From contig NZ_JAAOLX010000012.1 in the NCBI RefSeq assembly GCF_011601265.1, forward strand, positions 1 through 64,000: a stretch of 64,000 nt of DNA. The letters run 5' to 3'. The number at the start of each line of letters is the position of its first letter. The first letter of the stretch is position 1. Both the position numbers and the translations under genes were made by a program. Under the pieces are notes generated by a model. That model searched no databases and was not told the origin of the DNA. It saw only the letters and a list, made by a program, of their open reading frames with translations. This stretch comes from Iodobacter violaceini. GTDB taxonomy: Bacteria > Pseudomonadota > Gammaproteobacteria > Burkholderiales > Chitinibacteraceae. This document shows positions 16,879 to 26,749 of this stretch, piece after piece.

Positions 16879-18560
16879 GACGCACTTTTCCAGGTGTCTT
16901 TTAATGTCACCGCACGGTTGAACACAATCTTTTCACCCGCGACATGGTCTTTACGATCGGTAACAAAATAGCCCAGACGTTCAAACTGATAACGGGTTTC
17001 AGGTGCTAAATCACGCGCTACGGCTTCTACATAAGCAGTGACCACTTCCAGCGATTCCGGATTAATAAACTGGCGGAAATCGACGTATTCGCCATCTGCA
17101 CCGCGTACAGCATCCGGGCGGGCCTCAGTAAACAAGCGATCATACAAGCGCACTTCGGCAGGCACAGCGTGCCCGGCAGACAACCAGTGAATCACGCCTT
17201 TTACCTTACGGCCAACCGGGTTCTGCCCGAGTGTTGCCATATCCAGGCTGCATTTAAGCTCGATTACATTGCCCGCAGCGTCTTTCACCACTTCATCGCA
17301 CTTCATCACGTAGGAATAACGCAAACGGACTTCGCTGCCCACGGTCAGGCGTTGCCAGCCTGCTGGTGGCACTTCGGCGAAATCATCCTGCTCCACCCAA
17401 ATTTCACGCGAAACCGGCACATTACGCTCGCCAAATTCCGGGTGCTGCGGGTGATAAGGCGCAGTACGGGAGGCCGTTACACCTTCTTCATAATTGGTCA
17501 GTGTCACTTTGAGCGGACGAACTACGGCCATAATGCGCGGGCAGCTGCTTTCTAATTGCTCGCGTACTGCACCTTCCAGAATACTTAAATCAACCACGTT
17601 TTCTGATTTGGACACACCCACGCGCTGGGCAAATAATTTAATCCCCTCTGGCGTATAACCACGGCGGCGCATACCAATCACGGTAGGCATACGCGGATCA
17701 TCCCAGCCTGACACCAGACCCTCATTCACCAGTGCAGCCAGCTTACGCTTGGAAGTCATGGTGTAGAGCAGCTCAAGACGCGAGAATTCGATCTGCTGAG
17801 GATGGCAATCAATGGTGATGTTATCCAGCACCCAGTCATAAAGCGGGCGGTGATCAGCAAATTCGAGCGTACACAGGCTGTGTGTAATACCTTCCAGCGC
17901 ATCAGAAATGCAATGGGTGTAGTCGTACATCGGGTAGATGCACCATTTGTCGCCAGTACGGATATGATGCGCGCGCTTGATGCGGTAGATCACCGGATCA
18001 CGCAAATTCAGATTTGGCGCGGCCATATCAATTTTAAGACGCAATGTTTTGCTGCCGTCGGCAAACTCGCCCGCTTTCATGCGGCGGAATAAATCCAGAT
18101 TCTCTTCAACAGAGCGATCACGGAAAGGGCTGTTTTTACCAGGCACTTCAAAATTGCCACGGTATTCACGCATTTGCTCGGCATCAAGCTCACATACGAA
18201 GGCCTTGCCTGCCAGGATAAGCTCTTCTGCGTAAACATAAAGCTGATCAAAGTAATCGGCGGCATGGCGAATCTCGCCCGCCCATTCAAAACCCAGCCAT
18301 TTCACATCGCTGGCAATAGCTTGCGCGAATTCTTCGTTTTCTTTCTCAGGATTGGTGTCATCCATGCGCAAATTGCACTGGCCCTGGTAATCTTGCGCTA
18401 CCCCAAAGTTCAGGCAGATCGATTTAGCATGGCCAACGTGCAAATAGCCATTAGGCTCAGGCGGGAAACGCGTTTGAATGCTGGCATGCTTGCCGCTGGC
18501 AAGATCGCTTTCAATCGTGCTACGAATAAAATTGCTTACAATCGGGGCTTCATTGCTCAT
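16875..18560 (-). CDS. glnS: Glutaminyl-tRNA synthetase
   Basis: A 561-residue class I aminoacyl-tRNA synthetase charging tRNA-Gln in the cytoplasm. The HIGH-type motif is in [19 protein letters not shown], and the KMSKS-equivalent is in [14 protein letters not shown]. The C-terminal anticodon-binding beta-barrel region is complete. Length matches E. coli GlnS. It heads an operon with the small exported protein downstream. Having GlnS implies direct glutaminylation rather than only the transamidation route. Confidence 0.95.
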   Translation of the reverse strand: MSNEAPIVSNFIRSTIESDLASGKHASIQTRFPPEPNGYLHVGHAKSICLNFGVAQDYQGQCNLRMDDTNPEKENEEFAQAIASDVKWLGFEWAGEIRHAADYFDQLYVYAEELILAGKAFVCELDAEQMREYRGNFEVPGKNSPFRDRSVEENLDLFRRMKAGEFADGSKTLRLKIDMAAPNLNLRDPVIYRIKRAHHIRTGDKWCIYPMYDYTHCISDALEGITHSLCTLEFADHRPLYDWVLDNITIDCHPQQIEFSRLELLYTMTSKRKLAALVNEGLVSGWDDPRMPTVIGMRRRGYTPEGIKLFAQRVGVSKSENVVDLSILEGAVREQLESSCPRIMAVVRPLKVTLTNYEEGVTASRTAPYHPQHPEFGERNVPVSREIWVEQDDFAEVPPAGWQRLTVGSEVRLRYSYVMKCDEVVKDAAGNVIELKCSLDMATLGQNPVGRKVKGVIHWLSAGHAVPAEVRLYDRLFTEARPDAVRGADGEYVDFRQFINPESLEVVTAYVEAVARDLAPETRYQFERLGYFVTDRKDHVAGEKIVFNRAVTLKDTWKSAS

Positions 18561-18766
18561 GTCTGAATAGGGTTCTGTAGATACTTAGATACCGTCTATT
18601 CTACCGTAACCAAGTGCAGATTGGGGTCTGGCCATGCATTACAGCGATGCGGCAATAAGCACTTGCGTGATATCTTTGCGCCTTTTTTAAAAATGGCCGG
18701 TTAACCGAGCAGCCATTCTGGCTCTGAACCACGCCATACAAGCTGACTGATAAGGATGTGAACACT

Positions 18767-19825
18767 ATGTGGAAATGGTTATTTTTAGGCTTTTTACTTC
18801 ATGTATCCTGGGCAAATGCGACCGACAAATTATCTGTTTATGTATGGAGCAACTCCATGCCCGCCAGCACCATCAAGGCCTTTGAGGCCCGCTGCCATTG
18901 CCGTGTTGAGCAAAGTTATTATGGCGACAATGAAGAGCTGCTGGCCAAGCTGGCGGCGGGCGCCAGGGGGTACGATCTGATTTTCCCTTCAACGTTTGTC
19001 CTGCCTGCGCTGATCGGCCCTAATAAGCTGATGGCCCTCGACAAAAGCAAGCTTCCGCACAGCAAAGACATCCTGCCCGCCTTTTTACGCGTGCCCTACG
19101 ACAGTAATAATGCCTATCACCAGCCTTTTATGATTGGGGTAACCCTGCTGGGCTATAACGCAGAAAAATTAAAAGCAGCAGGTGTTGATCCCGGCAGCTG
19201 GGCCGCTATTTTTGACCCGGAACAACTCAAAAAAATAAAAAATAAAGTCACCGTTTTAGACAGCTCCCGCGAATTATTTGCTGCAGCGCTGATGTACCTG
19301 GGCAAAGACCCTAATTCTGGCAAGCAGGAAGACCTGGCTGCAGCCAGCGAGGTCATCCGCAAAGCCAAGCCTTATTGGGCTGCATTTAATAACGACAGCT
19401 ATAGCCGCCAGCTTGCCAGCGGCAATATCTGGCTGGCGATGGGCAATAGCTCAGATTTATTTCAGGCACGCCGCGAAGTCAAAGACACTCAACGCAAATT
19501 CCATCTGGAATTTACAGCGCAAAAAGAAGGCAATGAATGGTGGATGGATACCGTCACCATCATGCGGGATGCACCAAGGCCTGATCTTGCCCATCAGTTT
19601 ATTGATTTCTTGCTGGAAGGAAAAACAGCCGCTGCTCAGGCCAAGGCCAGCGGCGGCATCAGCCCGGTCAGCACCGCAGTGCCCTTTTTAGACCCGGAGC
19701 TCAGCCAGCACCCGGTGCTAAACCCTAAGCCGCAAGACTTTTCCAAATGGACTTTATTACGGGCTTACGACGCAAAGGAGCGCCGCCTGCTAAGCCGCTA
19801 CTGGACAGGTATTAAGGTGCAATAA
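18767..19825 (+). CDS. Polyamine-type ABC transporter substrate-binding protein
   Basis: A 352-residue periplasmic binding protein related to PotD/PotF. The signal peptide is MWKWLFLGFLLHVSWANA; the mature part begins TDKLSVYVWSNSMPAS, like the YNW(S/A)DY region of spermidine/putrescine binders but with a different sequence. The segment GYDLIFPSTFVLPALI and the C-terminal SPVSTAVPFLDPE region are typical. The ATG at 18767 with AGGA upstream is preferred over a GTG nine bases earlier. No permease or ATPase genes accompany it, so it may serve a transporter encoded elsewhere or a sensory pathway. Two cysteines (ARCHCRVE) are unusual. Confidence 0.82.
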   Translation: MWKWLFLGFLLHVSWANATDKLSVYVWSNSMPASTIKAFEARCHCRVEQSYYGDNEELLAKLAAGARGYDLIFPSTFVLPALIGPNKLMALDKSKLPHSKDILPAFLRVPYDSNNAYHQPFMIGVTLLGYNAEKLKAAGVDPGSWAAIFDPEQLKKIKNKVTVLDSSRELFAAALMYLGKDPNSGKQEDLAAASEVIRKAKPYWAAFNNDSYSRQLASGNIWLAMGNSSDLFQARREVKDTQRKFHLEFTAQKEGNEWWMDTVTIMRDAPRPDLAHQFIDFLLEGKTAAAQAKASGGISPVSTAVPFLDPELSQHPVLNPKPQDFSKWTLLRAYDAKERRLLSRYWTGIKVQ

Positions 19826-19837
19826 GCCTTCATAAGC

Positions 19838-19878
19838 AATTCAGCGTTGCTGAAACAATCAGCAACGCTGAATTTTCT
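19838..19878 (+). terminator. Long-stem terminator after the polyamine binding protein
   Basis: A 15-bp inverted repeat (ATTCAGCGTTGCTGA with its complement) around AACAA is followed by TTTT. Confidence 0.85.
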
Positions 19879-19984
19879 GTTTAATGAATTTACAAAGTGT
19901 ATAAATAAACATATAAGCGAATTGTTGTATTGCCTTTGTGCGCCATGTATAAAACAAGATGCGTTGAATAATGGAGTACACGAA

Positions 19985-20422
19985 GTGAATCAAGGATTAG
20001 AAGCGTTTTTTGAACGATATGGTGAGGCTTATTCAGCCTTAGACGCAAACGCAACGTCATCCATGTTTGCTTTACCCTTTATGACCATCCATCAAGGACA
20101 GGGTACGGTCTGGGAAACCATGGATTTGCTCCTGCCCGCAACTGCAAGCTTGCTGGGCTGGTTCGAGCAGCAGGGGTTTCTTGGTGCTACCTATAAAATT
20201 AAAGACATCCTGCAAGTTGACTCTCACTTTGCCACCGTCAACCTTGTTTGGTCGGTAACGCGGCTGGAATCAGACCCATGGCAATATGGCACCTGTTATC
20301 ACCTCAAACGTGACGCTGATGACTGGAAAATCTACGGTGTTGTGCAGTTTGACGCCGTACCCGAGATTGAAGAGGGTATAGATGCTGCGCTCAGGCATAA
20401 GCACGCCTCACCCGCCCTGTAA
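19985..20422 (+). CDS. NTF2/SnoaL-like protein of unknown function
   Basis: A 145-residue protein, started at GTG (19985) with GGAG 8 bases upstream; the longer open frame would begin inside the preceding terminator. The sequence (GLEAFFERYGEAYSALDANATSSMFALPFMTIHQGQG) has the alpha-helix then beta-sheet order of the NTF2-like fold used by SnoaL cyclases, DUF4440 proteins and small-ligand binders. The C-terminal end is DDWKIYGVVQFDAVPE. No catalytic residues can be pinned down, so no reaction is proposed. It is a single gene convergent with uraA. Confidence 0.7.
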   Translation: MNQGLEAFFERYGEAYSALDANATSSMFALPFMTIHQGQGTVWETMDLLLPATASLLGWFEQQGFLGATYKIKDILQVDSHFATVNLVWSVTRLESDPWQYGTCYHLKRDADDWKIYGVVQFDAVPEIEEGIDAALRHKHASPAL

Positions 20423-20452
20423 AAAAGGGCTGGCCCATTCATCGCCAGCCCT
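20420..20452. terminator. Terminator between uraA and the NTF2-like gene
   Basis: AGGGCTGG and CCAGCCCT (20426-20433 and 20445-20452) form the stem. The minus-strand side ends in TTTTTT and serves uraA; the plus side is weaker. Confidence 0.75.
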
Positions 20453-20478
20453 CCCTCTTTGCACTTCAGACTATATTT

Positions 20479-21696
20479 TTACGCGGCCGCCTGCTCTGCA
20501 GGCAGTAATAAATTTATTGCAATCGCCAGCACGCTCACCAAACCTACACCCGCCAAATTAAAATCACCTATCTTCAGCATCAGACCACCAATCCCGCAGG
20601 TCAGCACCACAGAAACAATCACCAGATTGCGCGGGGCCATCAGGTTTACTTTGGCGTCGATCAGCGTTTTCAGACCAATACTGGCAATCGTACCAAACAA
20701 CAGCACCATGATCCCGCCCATCACGGGCAGCGGAATCGATTGCAGCAAGGCATTAAATTTACCAAAAAAAGCCAGAATAACTGCCAGCACGGCTGCCCAG
20801 CTCATAATCACCGGGTTAAAGTTACGGGTAATCATCAGCGCACCTGTGACCTCAGAATAAGTTGTAATCGGCGGGCCGCCAATTAAACCGGCAAAGCACA
20901 CACCAAAACCGTCACCAGCCAGGGTACGGTGCAAACCAGGCGATTTAGTGTAATCATCCCCGGTTACCTGCCCTACCGCCATGACTGCGCCGATATGCTC
21001 AATCGTTGGTGCAATCGCCACTGGCAGCATAAATAAAGCCGCAGCCCAATTCACTTCTGGCGTTACAAAGTGAGGCATTGCAAACCACGGTGCCGCAGCA
21101 ATTGCAGTAAAATCGATTACGCCCATCAAAATCGCAGCCACATAACCAACAATGACGCCCGACAGGATCGGCACCAGGCGCAGCATCCCTCCGGCAAAAA
21201 CAGAAACCAGAATCGTTGTGCCCAGAGAAATGGCCGCCAAAAACAATGAAGTATTGTAAGCCACCAACTGCTTACCGCCGCCTTGCCCCATCGCCATACC
21301 GGATGCGGCCACTGCAACAGAAAGGCCAATCACCATAATCACAGGGCCAATCACAACAGGCGGCAGCAATTTATGGATAAAGCCCATCCCGCGCCATTTA
21401 ATCAGGCCTGCAATCACAAAGTACATAAAGCCCGCTGCAAATAAACCAAACTGCGTAGCGGCCTGCCCCCATGTGTGCATGGCAAAAATAATCGGACCAA
21501 TAAATGCAAAAGACGACCCAAGGAAAATAGGCACCTTACGGCCGGTAATCCATTGAAAAACCAACGTCCCTACACCCGCCCCAAGCAAAGCCATTGCAGG
21601 GTTTAAGCCTGTCAGCAAGGGCACCAGAACCAAAGCCCCAAAAGCCACAAACAAGATCTGCGCCCCGGACACAAACTGCTTTAAAGCAAACCACAT
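20479..21696 (-). CDS. uraA: Uracil permease, NCS2 family
   Basis: A 405-residue integral inner-membrane protein with about 14 hydrophobic segments, from the nucleobase-cation symporter-2 family. Typical stretches include GSSFAFIGPI, the central TIEHIGAVMAVGQVTGDDYTKSPG loop with the conserved Glu, and GPPITTYSEVTGALMITRNFNP. It takes up uracil by proton symport. The start at 21696 (MWFALKQFVSG) has AGGGGAG 7 bases upstream and is preferred over 21717. It lies directly downstream of upp, as in E. coli, but behind a terminator. Confidence 0.93.
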   Translation of the reverse strand: MWFALKQFVSGAQILFVAFGALVLVPLLTGLNPAMALLGAGVGTLVFQWITGRKVPIFLGSSFAFIGPIIFAMHTWGQAATQFGLFAAGFMYFVIAGLIKWRGMGFIHKLLPPVVIGPVIMVIGLSVAVAASGMAMGQGGGKQLVAYNTSLFLAAISLGTTILVSVFAGGMLRLVPILSGVIVGYVAAILMGVIDFTAIAAAPWFAMPHFVTPEVNWAAALFMLPVAIAPTIEHIGAVMAVGQVTGDDYTKSPGLHRTLAGDGFGVCFAGLIGGPPITTYSEVTGALMITRNFNPVIMSWAAVLAVILAFFGKFNALLQSIPLPVMGGIMVLLFGTIASIGLKTLIDAKVNLMAPRNLVIVSVVLTCGIGGLMLKIGDFNLAGVGLVSVLAIAINLLLPAEQAAA

Positions 21697-21725
21697 AAAC
21701 TGCTCCCCTGACATCATTCAGATAT

Positions 21726-21751
21726 AAAAATCCCCCTTCTTCGAGGGGGAT
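21726..21751 (-). terminator. Terminator/attenuating hairpin between upp and uraA
   Basis: ATCCCCCT and its complement AGGGGGAT form a GC-rich stem. On the minus strand it is followed by TTTTTATA, just ahead of the uraA ribosome site. Confidence 0.8.
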
Positions 21752-21773
21752 GTTGTACCGCTTATAATTCAGA

Positions 21774-22403
21774 TTACTTTGTCGTACCAAAAATCTTATC
21801 GCCTGCATCACCAAGGCCAGGGATAATATAACCATGCTCATTTAAATGGCTGTCTAAGGACGCCGCCACGATTTCAACATCAGGATGCGCGTCATTTACT
21901 AATTTCACGCCTTCAGGCGCAGCAACCATCACAATCGCTTTAATATCTTTACAGCCATTACGCTTTAACATATCAATGGTTGCCACCAAAGAGCCACCGG
22001 TTGCCAGCATCGGATCAATAATCAAAGCAAGGCGGTCTTCCAGATTGCCTACAAACTTTTCAAAATAAGGCTCGGGCTGCAGCGTTTCTTCATTGCGCGC
22101 CAAACCGACCACGCTGATTTTTGCAGAAGGCACCAAATCAAGCACGCCATTTAACATGCCAATCCCTGCACGCAGAATAAGCACCACAGTCAGTTTTTTA
22201 CCCTTAACCTGCTGTACTTCAACAGGACCACACCAACCAGCGATCATGGTGGTTTCTAATGGCAAATCACGCGTTGCTTCATAAGCCAGTAAGCGCGCTA
22301 ATTCTTCGGTGAGTAAACGAAATTTATTGGTGCTGACATTTTCTGCACGCAATAGCGCAAGTTTATGTTGAACAAGGGGGTGTTTTACGACGGTAATCTG
22401 CAT
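21774..22403 (-). CDS. upp: Uracil phosphoribosyltransferase
   Basis: A 209-residue type I phosphoribosyltransferase that converts uracil and PRPP to UMP for pyrimidine salvage. The PRPP-binding motif is [22 protein letters not shown], and the uracil site is near [17 protein letters not shown] at the C-terminus. The start [15 protein letters not shown] (ATG at 22403) matches homologues; the upstream TTG is rejected. It forms a functional pair with uraA downstream. Confidence 0.95.
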   Translation of the reverse strand: MQITVVKHPLVQHKLALLRAENVSTNKFRLLTEELARLLAYEATRDLPLETTMIAGWCGPVEVQQVKGKKLTVVLILRAGIGMLNGVLDLVPSAKISVVGLARNEETLQPEPYFEKFVGNLEDRLALIIDPMLATGGSLVATIDMLKRNGCKDIKAIVMVAAPEGVKLVNDAHPDVEIVAASLDSHLNEHGYIIPGLGDAGDKIFGTTK

Positions 22404-22543
22404 GGCGAGACCCAAAAAACTAAGATAAACATTTCAGTGTAGCGCTCCTTACACAAAAGCGCATCGGTGAAAATACGACTTTTCTGAATCATGCCCGAAT
22501 TTTTCCCGATTCTCTTTGCTATAAAGCAAGTGAAGGTGCCCGC

Positions 22544-22894
22544 TTACCCACCCCTGAACATAAAATATACCGCCCCCAACAAACAGAGCCCCGCCCATAA
22601 AAAATCAAGTTTAAAAGGCTGATTCATATAAAGCATCGCAAAAGGAATAAACACCGATAAGCTAATGACCTCCTGAATGATCTTAAGCTGCGGCAGGGTA
22701 AAGACAGTAAAGCCAATCCGATTAGCCGGCACTTGCAAAAGATATTCAAACAAGGCGATCACCCAACTCAGAAAAGCGGCCAATAACCATGGCTTACTAT
22801 GTGCAAATTTCAGATGCCCATACCACGCAACGGTCATAAAAACATTTGATGCCACTAAAAGCAGGATGGATAACACGGAAGGAGGGATGTTCAT
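22544..22894 (-). CDS. DUF486/DMT-superfamily small membrane protein
   Basis: A 116-residue protein with four hydrophobic segments, matching the DUF486 family of small multidrug-resistance-like membrane proteins. Recognisable stretches are TVAWYGHLKF, SWVIALFEYLLQVPANRIG and QLKIIQEVISLSVFIPFAMLYM. Members have no proven substrate. The ribosome site is poor. It is divergent from the TPR protein gene. Confidence 0.82.
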   Translation of the reverse strand: MNIPPSVLSILLLVASNVFMTVAWYGHLKFAHSKPWLLAAFLSWVIALFEYLLQVPANRIGFTVFTLPQLKIIQEVISLSVFIPFAMLYMNQPFKLDFLWAGLCLLGAVYFMFRGG

Positions 22895-22965
22895 TGCGAC
22901 AAGAAGGCCTGTTATTTGTTAAACTCGCGCAGTTTAGCGCCTGACCAACTGTTTCGGATATACAT

Positions 22966-24018
22966 ATGACACTGCGTCGCATTGCCTTAGCCCTAGTGCC
23001 CCTCTTCTTATCCTTTGGCGTTTATGCCGGGGATGCAGAAGATATTCAACAGCTGCTTAAATCCAAACAATTGCCACAGGCGCTTGATCGTGCGGATAAA
23101 TTTTTAGCAAAATCGCCTAAAGAGCCATCAATCCGCTTTTTACGCGGCATTATTCTGACCGAAATGGGCAGAACAGATGAGGGCATCAAAGCATTTACCC
23201 AATTATCCGCCGACAACCCCCAGCTTCCTGAGCCTTACAACAATCTGGCCGTACTTTATGCACAGCAAAATCAGCTGGACAAAGCACGCGCTGCCCTGCT
23301 GATGGCCATACAAACCAATCCGTCTTACGCAACAGCCCACGAAAACCTCGGTGATTTATACGCACGACTTGCATCACAGGCTTACGATAAGGCGCTGCAA
23401 TTAGAAGGCAGCAACCCGGCCGTACAGGGCAAGCTCAAAATGGTGGGCAGCCTTTTTGGCAATCCATCTGCGGCAGCAAGAACCAACACCACCCCTGTTA
23501 AAACTGCACAAATTACACCAAGCGCCAAGCCCATACCTGTTGCCACACCAGAGCCTAAACCTGCCGCCACACCAAGCCCTGTACCGACAGCCAAGCCTGT
23601 GGCAGTGCCCACTGCGGCCCCGGCTGCGGCAAAGCCCACCCCAACGCCCGCCCCTAAACCTGATGCACGCGACGCTGATAAACAGCAGATCGCCAGCTCG
23701 GTAGAAAACTGGGCACAGGCCTGGAGCAAGCAAAATGTAAATGGCTACCTTGGGGCTTACAGCAGCAGCTTCAAAACCCCTGGCGGCCAAAAATTCAGTA
23801 CATGGAGCGAAGAGCGCCGTCAGCGAATCAACGCACCTAAATCGATTGACGTAAAAATATCGGATATGAAAATTGATGTCGCGGATGATGGCTCGGCCAA
23901 AGTCCGCTTTCGCCAGCACTATAAGGCAAGCCATTTGTCCAGCAGCACAGGCAAAACTTTAATTTTAGAAAAATCGGGCAGCCGCTGGCTGATCCGAGAA
24001 GAACGAACAGGCTCCTGA
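22966..24018 (+). CDS. Exported TPR protein with C-terminal Cds6/NTF2-like domain
   Basis: A 350-residue protein with a signal peptide (about 1-21), TPR repeats at about 25-150 (EPYNNLAVLYAQQNQLDKARAALL is one), a Pro/Ala/Thr-rich linker at about 175-238, and an NTF2-like domain at about 240-350 (SVENWAQAWSKQNVNGYLGAY onward). The C-terminal domain matches the one ending the next protein, an L,D-transpeptidase; the TPR-linker-NTF2 plan suggests a periplasmic scaffold for cell-wall remodelling. The two genes are 6 bp apart and almost certainly cotranscribed. The repetitive linker contains several PTPAPKP-like units. Confidence 0.85.
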   Translation: MTLRRIALALVPLFLSFGVYAGDAEDIQQLLKSKQLPQALDRADKFLAKSPKEPSIRFLRGIILTEMGRTDEGIKAFTQLSADNPQLPEPYNNLAVLYAQQNQLDKARAALLMAIQTNPSYATAHENLGDLYARLASQAYDKALQLEGSNPAVQGKLKMVGSLFGNPSAAARTNTTPVKTAQITPSAKPIPVATPEPKPAATPSPVPTAKPVAVPTAAPAAAKPTPTPAPKPDARDADKQQIASSVENWAQAWSKQNVNGYLGAYSSSFKTPGGQKFSTWSEERRQRINAPKSIDVKISDMKIDVADDGSAKVRFRQHYKASHLSSSTGKTLILEKSGSRWLIREERTGS

Positions 24019-24024
24019 TCACGT

Positions 24025-25293
24025 ATGAGTAGTTTGTTTATCTGGGGCAAGCGTGGTGCTTGCCTGCTTGCTCTTCTGATGCTTGCACCACCCGCCCGCC
24101 CTATTGTCTCTGACCCCGCTAAACCCCGCTTTCTTGAAGAAAAAGCAGGCATAGCGAGCAAAGGCACGCCTGAACAAAGAATTTTGTCAGCGATTGACCA
24201 CATACGTAACGGCAATCTGGCCGACGCACGCGCCACAGTCGATGCTCTGCTAAAAGAACAACCCAATTACCGGCTTGCCTATTTATTATCGGGCGATCTC
24301 TACGCCATGCGCGCGATGCCGCTCAACACAATAGGCGCGGGTGCAGGCAGCACGGCAGCAGCAGAACGAATTGCAGACTTGCGAAAAGAAGCATTGGCAC
24401 GGATCAGCAGCCGCATGACTCAGGCTCCACAGACACTCCTGCCTGCGCATTTACTGGTTTTTGCTCCACAGCAGCAATACGCTATTCTGGTGGATGCCGA
24501 AGCATCCCGTATTTATGTATTCAAGAATGTGGATGGCGTCCCCGTCTATGTCACCGATCATTACGCAACCATCGGCAAGCTGGGGTCAGACAAGTTCAGG
24601 GAAGGCGATCAGCGCACCCCGCTGGGGGTTTATTTTGTAAATGGCCATTTATCCAGACCCTACCTGGATAAAACACGCGGTGCTCAGGCCGATCTGTACG
24701 GCGTGGGCGCCTGGCCCATTTCATTTCCCAATGAGATAGATAAAAGTGAAGGCCGCACCGGCTCAGGCATCTGGCTGCACGGCGTTCCTGCCAATACCTA
24801 TGCCCGCGCCCCTTGGGCATCAAATGGCTGCGTAGCAATGAGCAATGAAGAAATGCTCGATATTGCTCAGTATATTCAGGTAGGCCAAACGCCTGTTGTA
24901 ATTGTTCCTAAGGCCGAATGGGTAACCAAAGTAGAGTGGCAATCAAGACGTGATGCTGCATTAAGCCTTGTGGATGGCTGGCGTGAAGAATGGGAATCAC
25001 TCAGAACCCAGCCTTACCTTAACCGATACGCCAAACAATTTAAAAGTGATGATGGCCAGGATCTGGCACGCTGGAGCAGCCAGAAAATCAGCGTGAGCGC
25101 AGGTAAAAGCTGGAGCAAGATTCGCCTGGATAATCTGAGCATATACGCCAGTGGCGGCCCCAATCCACGCCTGACCACCAGCTTTAAACAGGATTATCGC
25201 AGTAATAATTTAGATAACCAGATGAATAAACGTCAGTACTGGCAACAGGAAGACGGCATCTGGAAAATTATTTTTGAAGGTGCAGCAGTTTAA
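24025..25293 (+). CDS. L,D-transpeptidase with TPR-like N-terminus and C-terminal Cds6 domain
   Basis: A 422-residue exported enzyme. After a hydrophobic signal (about 8-25) come TPR-like helices (51-100) and the YkuD catalytic domain (about 150-290), with His252 in WLHGVP and catalytic Cys269 in SNGCVAMSN. From about residue 315 to the end is an NTF2-like domain (LVDGWREEWESLRTQPYLNRY onward) homologous to that of the preceding TPR protein. L,D-transpeptidases make 3-3 peptidoglycan crosslinks or attach proteins to it; the exact reaction is not decidable. It is cotranscribed with the TPR protein. Confidence 0.9.
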   Translation: MSSLFIWGKRGACLLALLMLAPPARPIVSDPAKPRFLEEKAGIASKGTPEQRILSAIDHIRNGNLADARATVDALLKEQPNYRLAYLLSGDLYAMRAMPLNTIGAGAGSTAAAERIADLRKEALARISSRMTQAPQTLLPAHLLVFAPQQQYAILVDAEASRIYVFKNVDGVPVYVTDHYATIGKLGSDKFREGDQRTPLGVYFVNGHLSRPYLDKTRGAQADLYGVGAWPISFPNEIDKSEGRTGSGIWLHGVPANTYARAPWASNGCVAMSNEEMLDIAQYIQVGQTPVVIVPKAEWVTKVEWQSRRDAALSLVDGWREEWESLRTQPYLNRYAKQFKSDDGQDLARWSSQKISVSAGKSWSKIRLDNLSIYASGGPNPRLTTSFKQDYRSNNLDNQMNKRQYWQQEDGIWKIIFEGAAV

Positions 25294-25301
25294 AGGCATA
25301 A

Positions 25302-25332
25302 GGGTATTGGCTATTAAACCTGGCCAATACCC
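25302..25332. terminator. Hairpin between convergent LDT and tilS genes
   Basis: GGGTATTGGC (25302-25311) and GCCAATACCC (25323-25332) form a perfect 10-bp stem. No T-tract follows on either side, so termination strength is uncertain. Confidence 0.45.
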
Positions 25333-25339
25333 GAATCAC

Positions 25340-26656
25340 TTAAATCGCAGGCCGCCAGCAAGGCACAAGCCCCTGCCCGCCCGCTCTGAAGCCCACATCC
25401 ACACCCAAACCCGGCACAGCAGCCAGCTCGCCATCCAGATAAATCAGCGGGGTGCTTAACCTCATCCATGGCGGAATGCCCGCCTCCTGATAAAGCTGCT
25501 TTAATGTTTTTCGCGGGCCATGTACGGTAAGACGCATGCACTCCCCTCCGATACGCGGCCGCAACTCCAGCCGCCCACGCCTTAGCCGCTCAGGATCAAT
25601 CCCATCTTCAGCCCCGCACCAGCTCAAACACCCTGATTTTAAATGGATCTCTGCCTGCCAGAGCAAAACCCCGGGCTCAATCACGCCGACTTTTGCCTGC
25701 GTAATATACAGGCGCTGCCGGTAACGCCGCACGGCACGCTGACGCCAAACCAGCACAGGCTGAGCATCAATTGCAGAAAAAAGCGCCGTTCTGATTAATT
25801 CTTCAAAAGCACGGGCATCCAGCTGCAAACCATTCTGAACCAGCCAGTATCGCAGCACATTGCGCAGACGTAATTCAGATATACCAACCGAGACATCAAA
25901 CACATTGTCTTGGACACACACAGCAAAATCAGCAATTGCAACTTCCTGCAGCAGAGCATCCGCCTCTGACGCATGCTCTGCCACCCTGGCCAGAGTGGCA
26001 TTTGCGCCTGGCCAGACTGTATTTAAACGCGGGAAAATTTCATTGCGCAAAAAATTGCGGTCGTAACGCGGGTCAAGATTGCTTTCATCCTCAACCCAGG
26101 CCAGACCCTGCTCTGCTGCATAGCTGGTAAGCTCAGCCCGGGTAATGCCCAACAAAGGACGCAAGATCCCCATGTGCTGATTTAAAGGGCGATATTCCGG
26201 CATCGCTGCCAGGCCACGCAAACCGCTGCCCCGCAGCATATTGAGCAATACAGTTTCGGCCTGATCATCGCAATGCTGCGCTAACAGCACGACATCACAA
26301 TCCTGGCGGGCAAACACCGCATAACGCGCAGATCGCGCAGCCCCCTCAACGCCCTGCTTCAGATAGGGGGCAAGAGAGACCCGCTCCACGGCGCATTCCA
26401 CACCAAGGCCGGCTGCATAATCAAAAGCAAACTGTGCCCAGGCATCCGCATTGGGCGATAAACCATGATGCACATGAATGGCGCGCAGCACAAAAGGCCG
26501 GCGTTGCCTTATGGCAGCCAGCAAATGCAGTAACACAACGGAATCAAGCCCCCCCGACAAACCCACACAGAGGGTGGAATGAGGCAAAAAGCGGGAGAGC
26601 TTTTGCTCTGCCCGCTCCAGCAAAGAACCAGACTTAAGTGATAATGGCTTATACAT
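25340..26656 (-). CDS. tilS: tRNA(Ile)-lysidine synthase
   Basis: A 438-residue enzyme that converts the wobble cytidine of tRNA-Ile(CAU) to lysidine with ATP and lysine. The ATP-pyrophosphatase loop is VGLSGGLDSVVLLHLL, followed by HVHHGLSPNADAWAQF and the CDDQAETVLLNMLRGSG motif. The C-terminal substrate-recognition domain is present (PRIGGECMRLTVHGPRKTLKQL). It lies directly downstream of accA, a common pairing in proteobacteria. The ribosome site is weak. Confidence 0.93.
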   Translation of the reverse strand: MYKPLSLKSGSLLERAEQKLSRFLPHSTLCVGLSGGLDSVVLLHLLAAIRQRRPFVLRAIHVHHGLSPNADAWAQFAFDYAAGLGVECAVERVSLAPYLKQGVEGAARSARYAVFARQDCDVVLLAQHCDDQAETVLLNMLRGSGLRGLAAMPEYRPLNQHMGILRPLLGITRAELTSYAAEQGLAWVEDESNLDPRYDRNFLRNEIFPRLNTVWPGANATLARVAEHASEADALLQEVAIADFAVCVQDNVFDVSVGISELRLRNVLRYWLVQNGLQLDARAFEELIRTALFSAIDAQPVLVWRQRAVRRYRQRLYITQAKVGVIEPGVLLWQAEIHLKSGCLSWCGAEDGIDPERLRRGRLELRPRIGGECMRLTVHGPRKTLKQLYQEAGIPPWMRLSTPLIYLDGELAAVPGLGVDVGFRAGGQGLVPCWRPAI

Positions 26657-26749
26657 TGTTCAGGCTTGCAAAAAAGAATCCGTTAAAGACATGCAAGCTT
26701 GTTTTTTTAAGCACAACCATTGTCACACAGCCTTCATCGGCAAGGCATA

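Noticed and set aside
19847-19984. Upstream extension of the NTF2-like gene
   Set aside because: It begins in the terminator hairpin of the previous gene; the GTG at 19985 has a good ribosome site.
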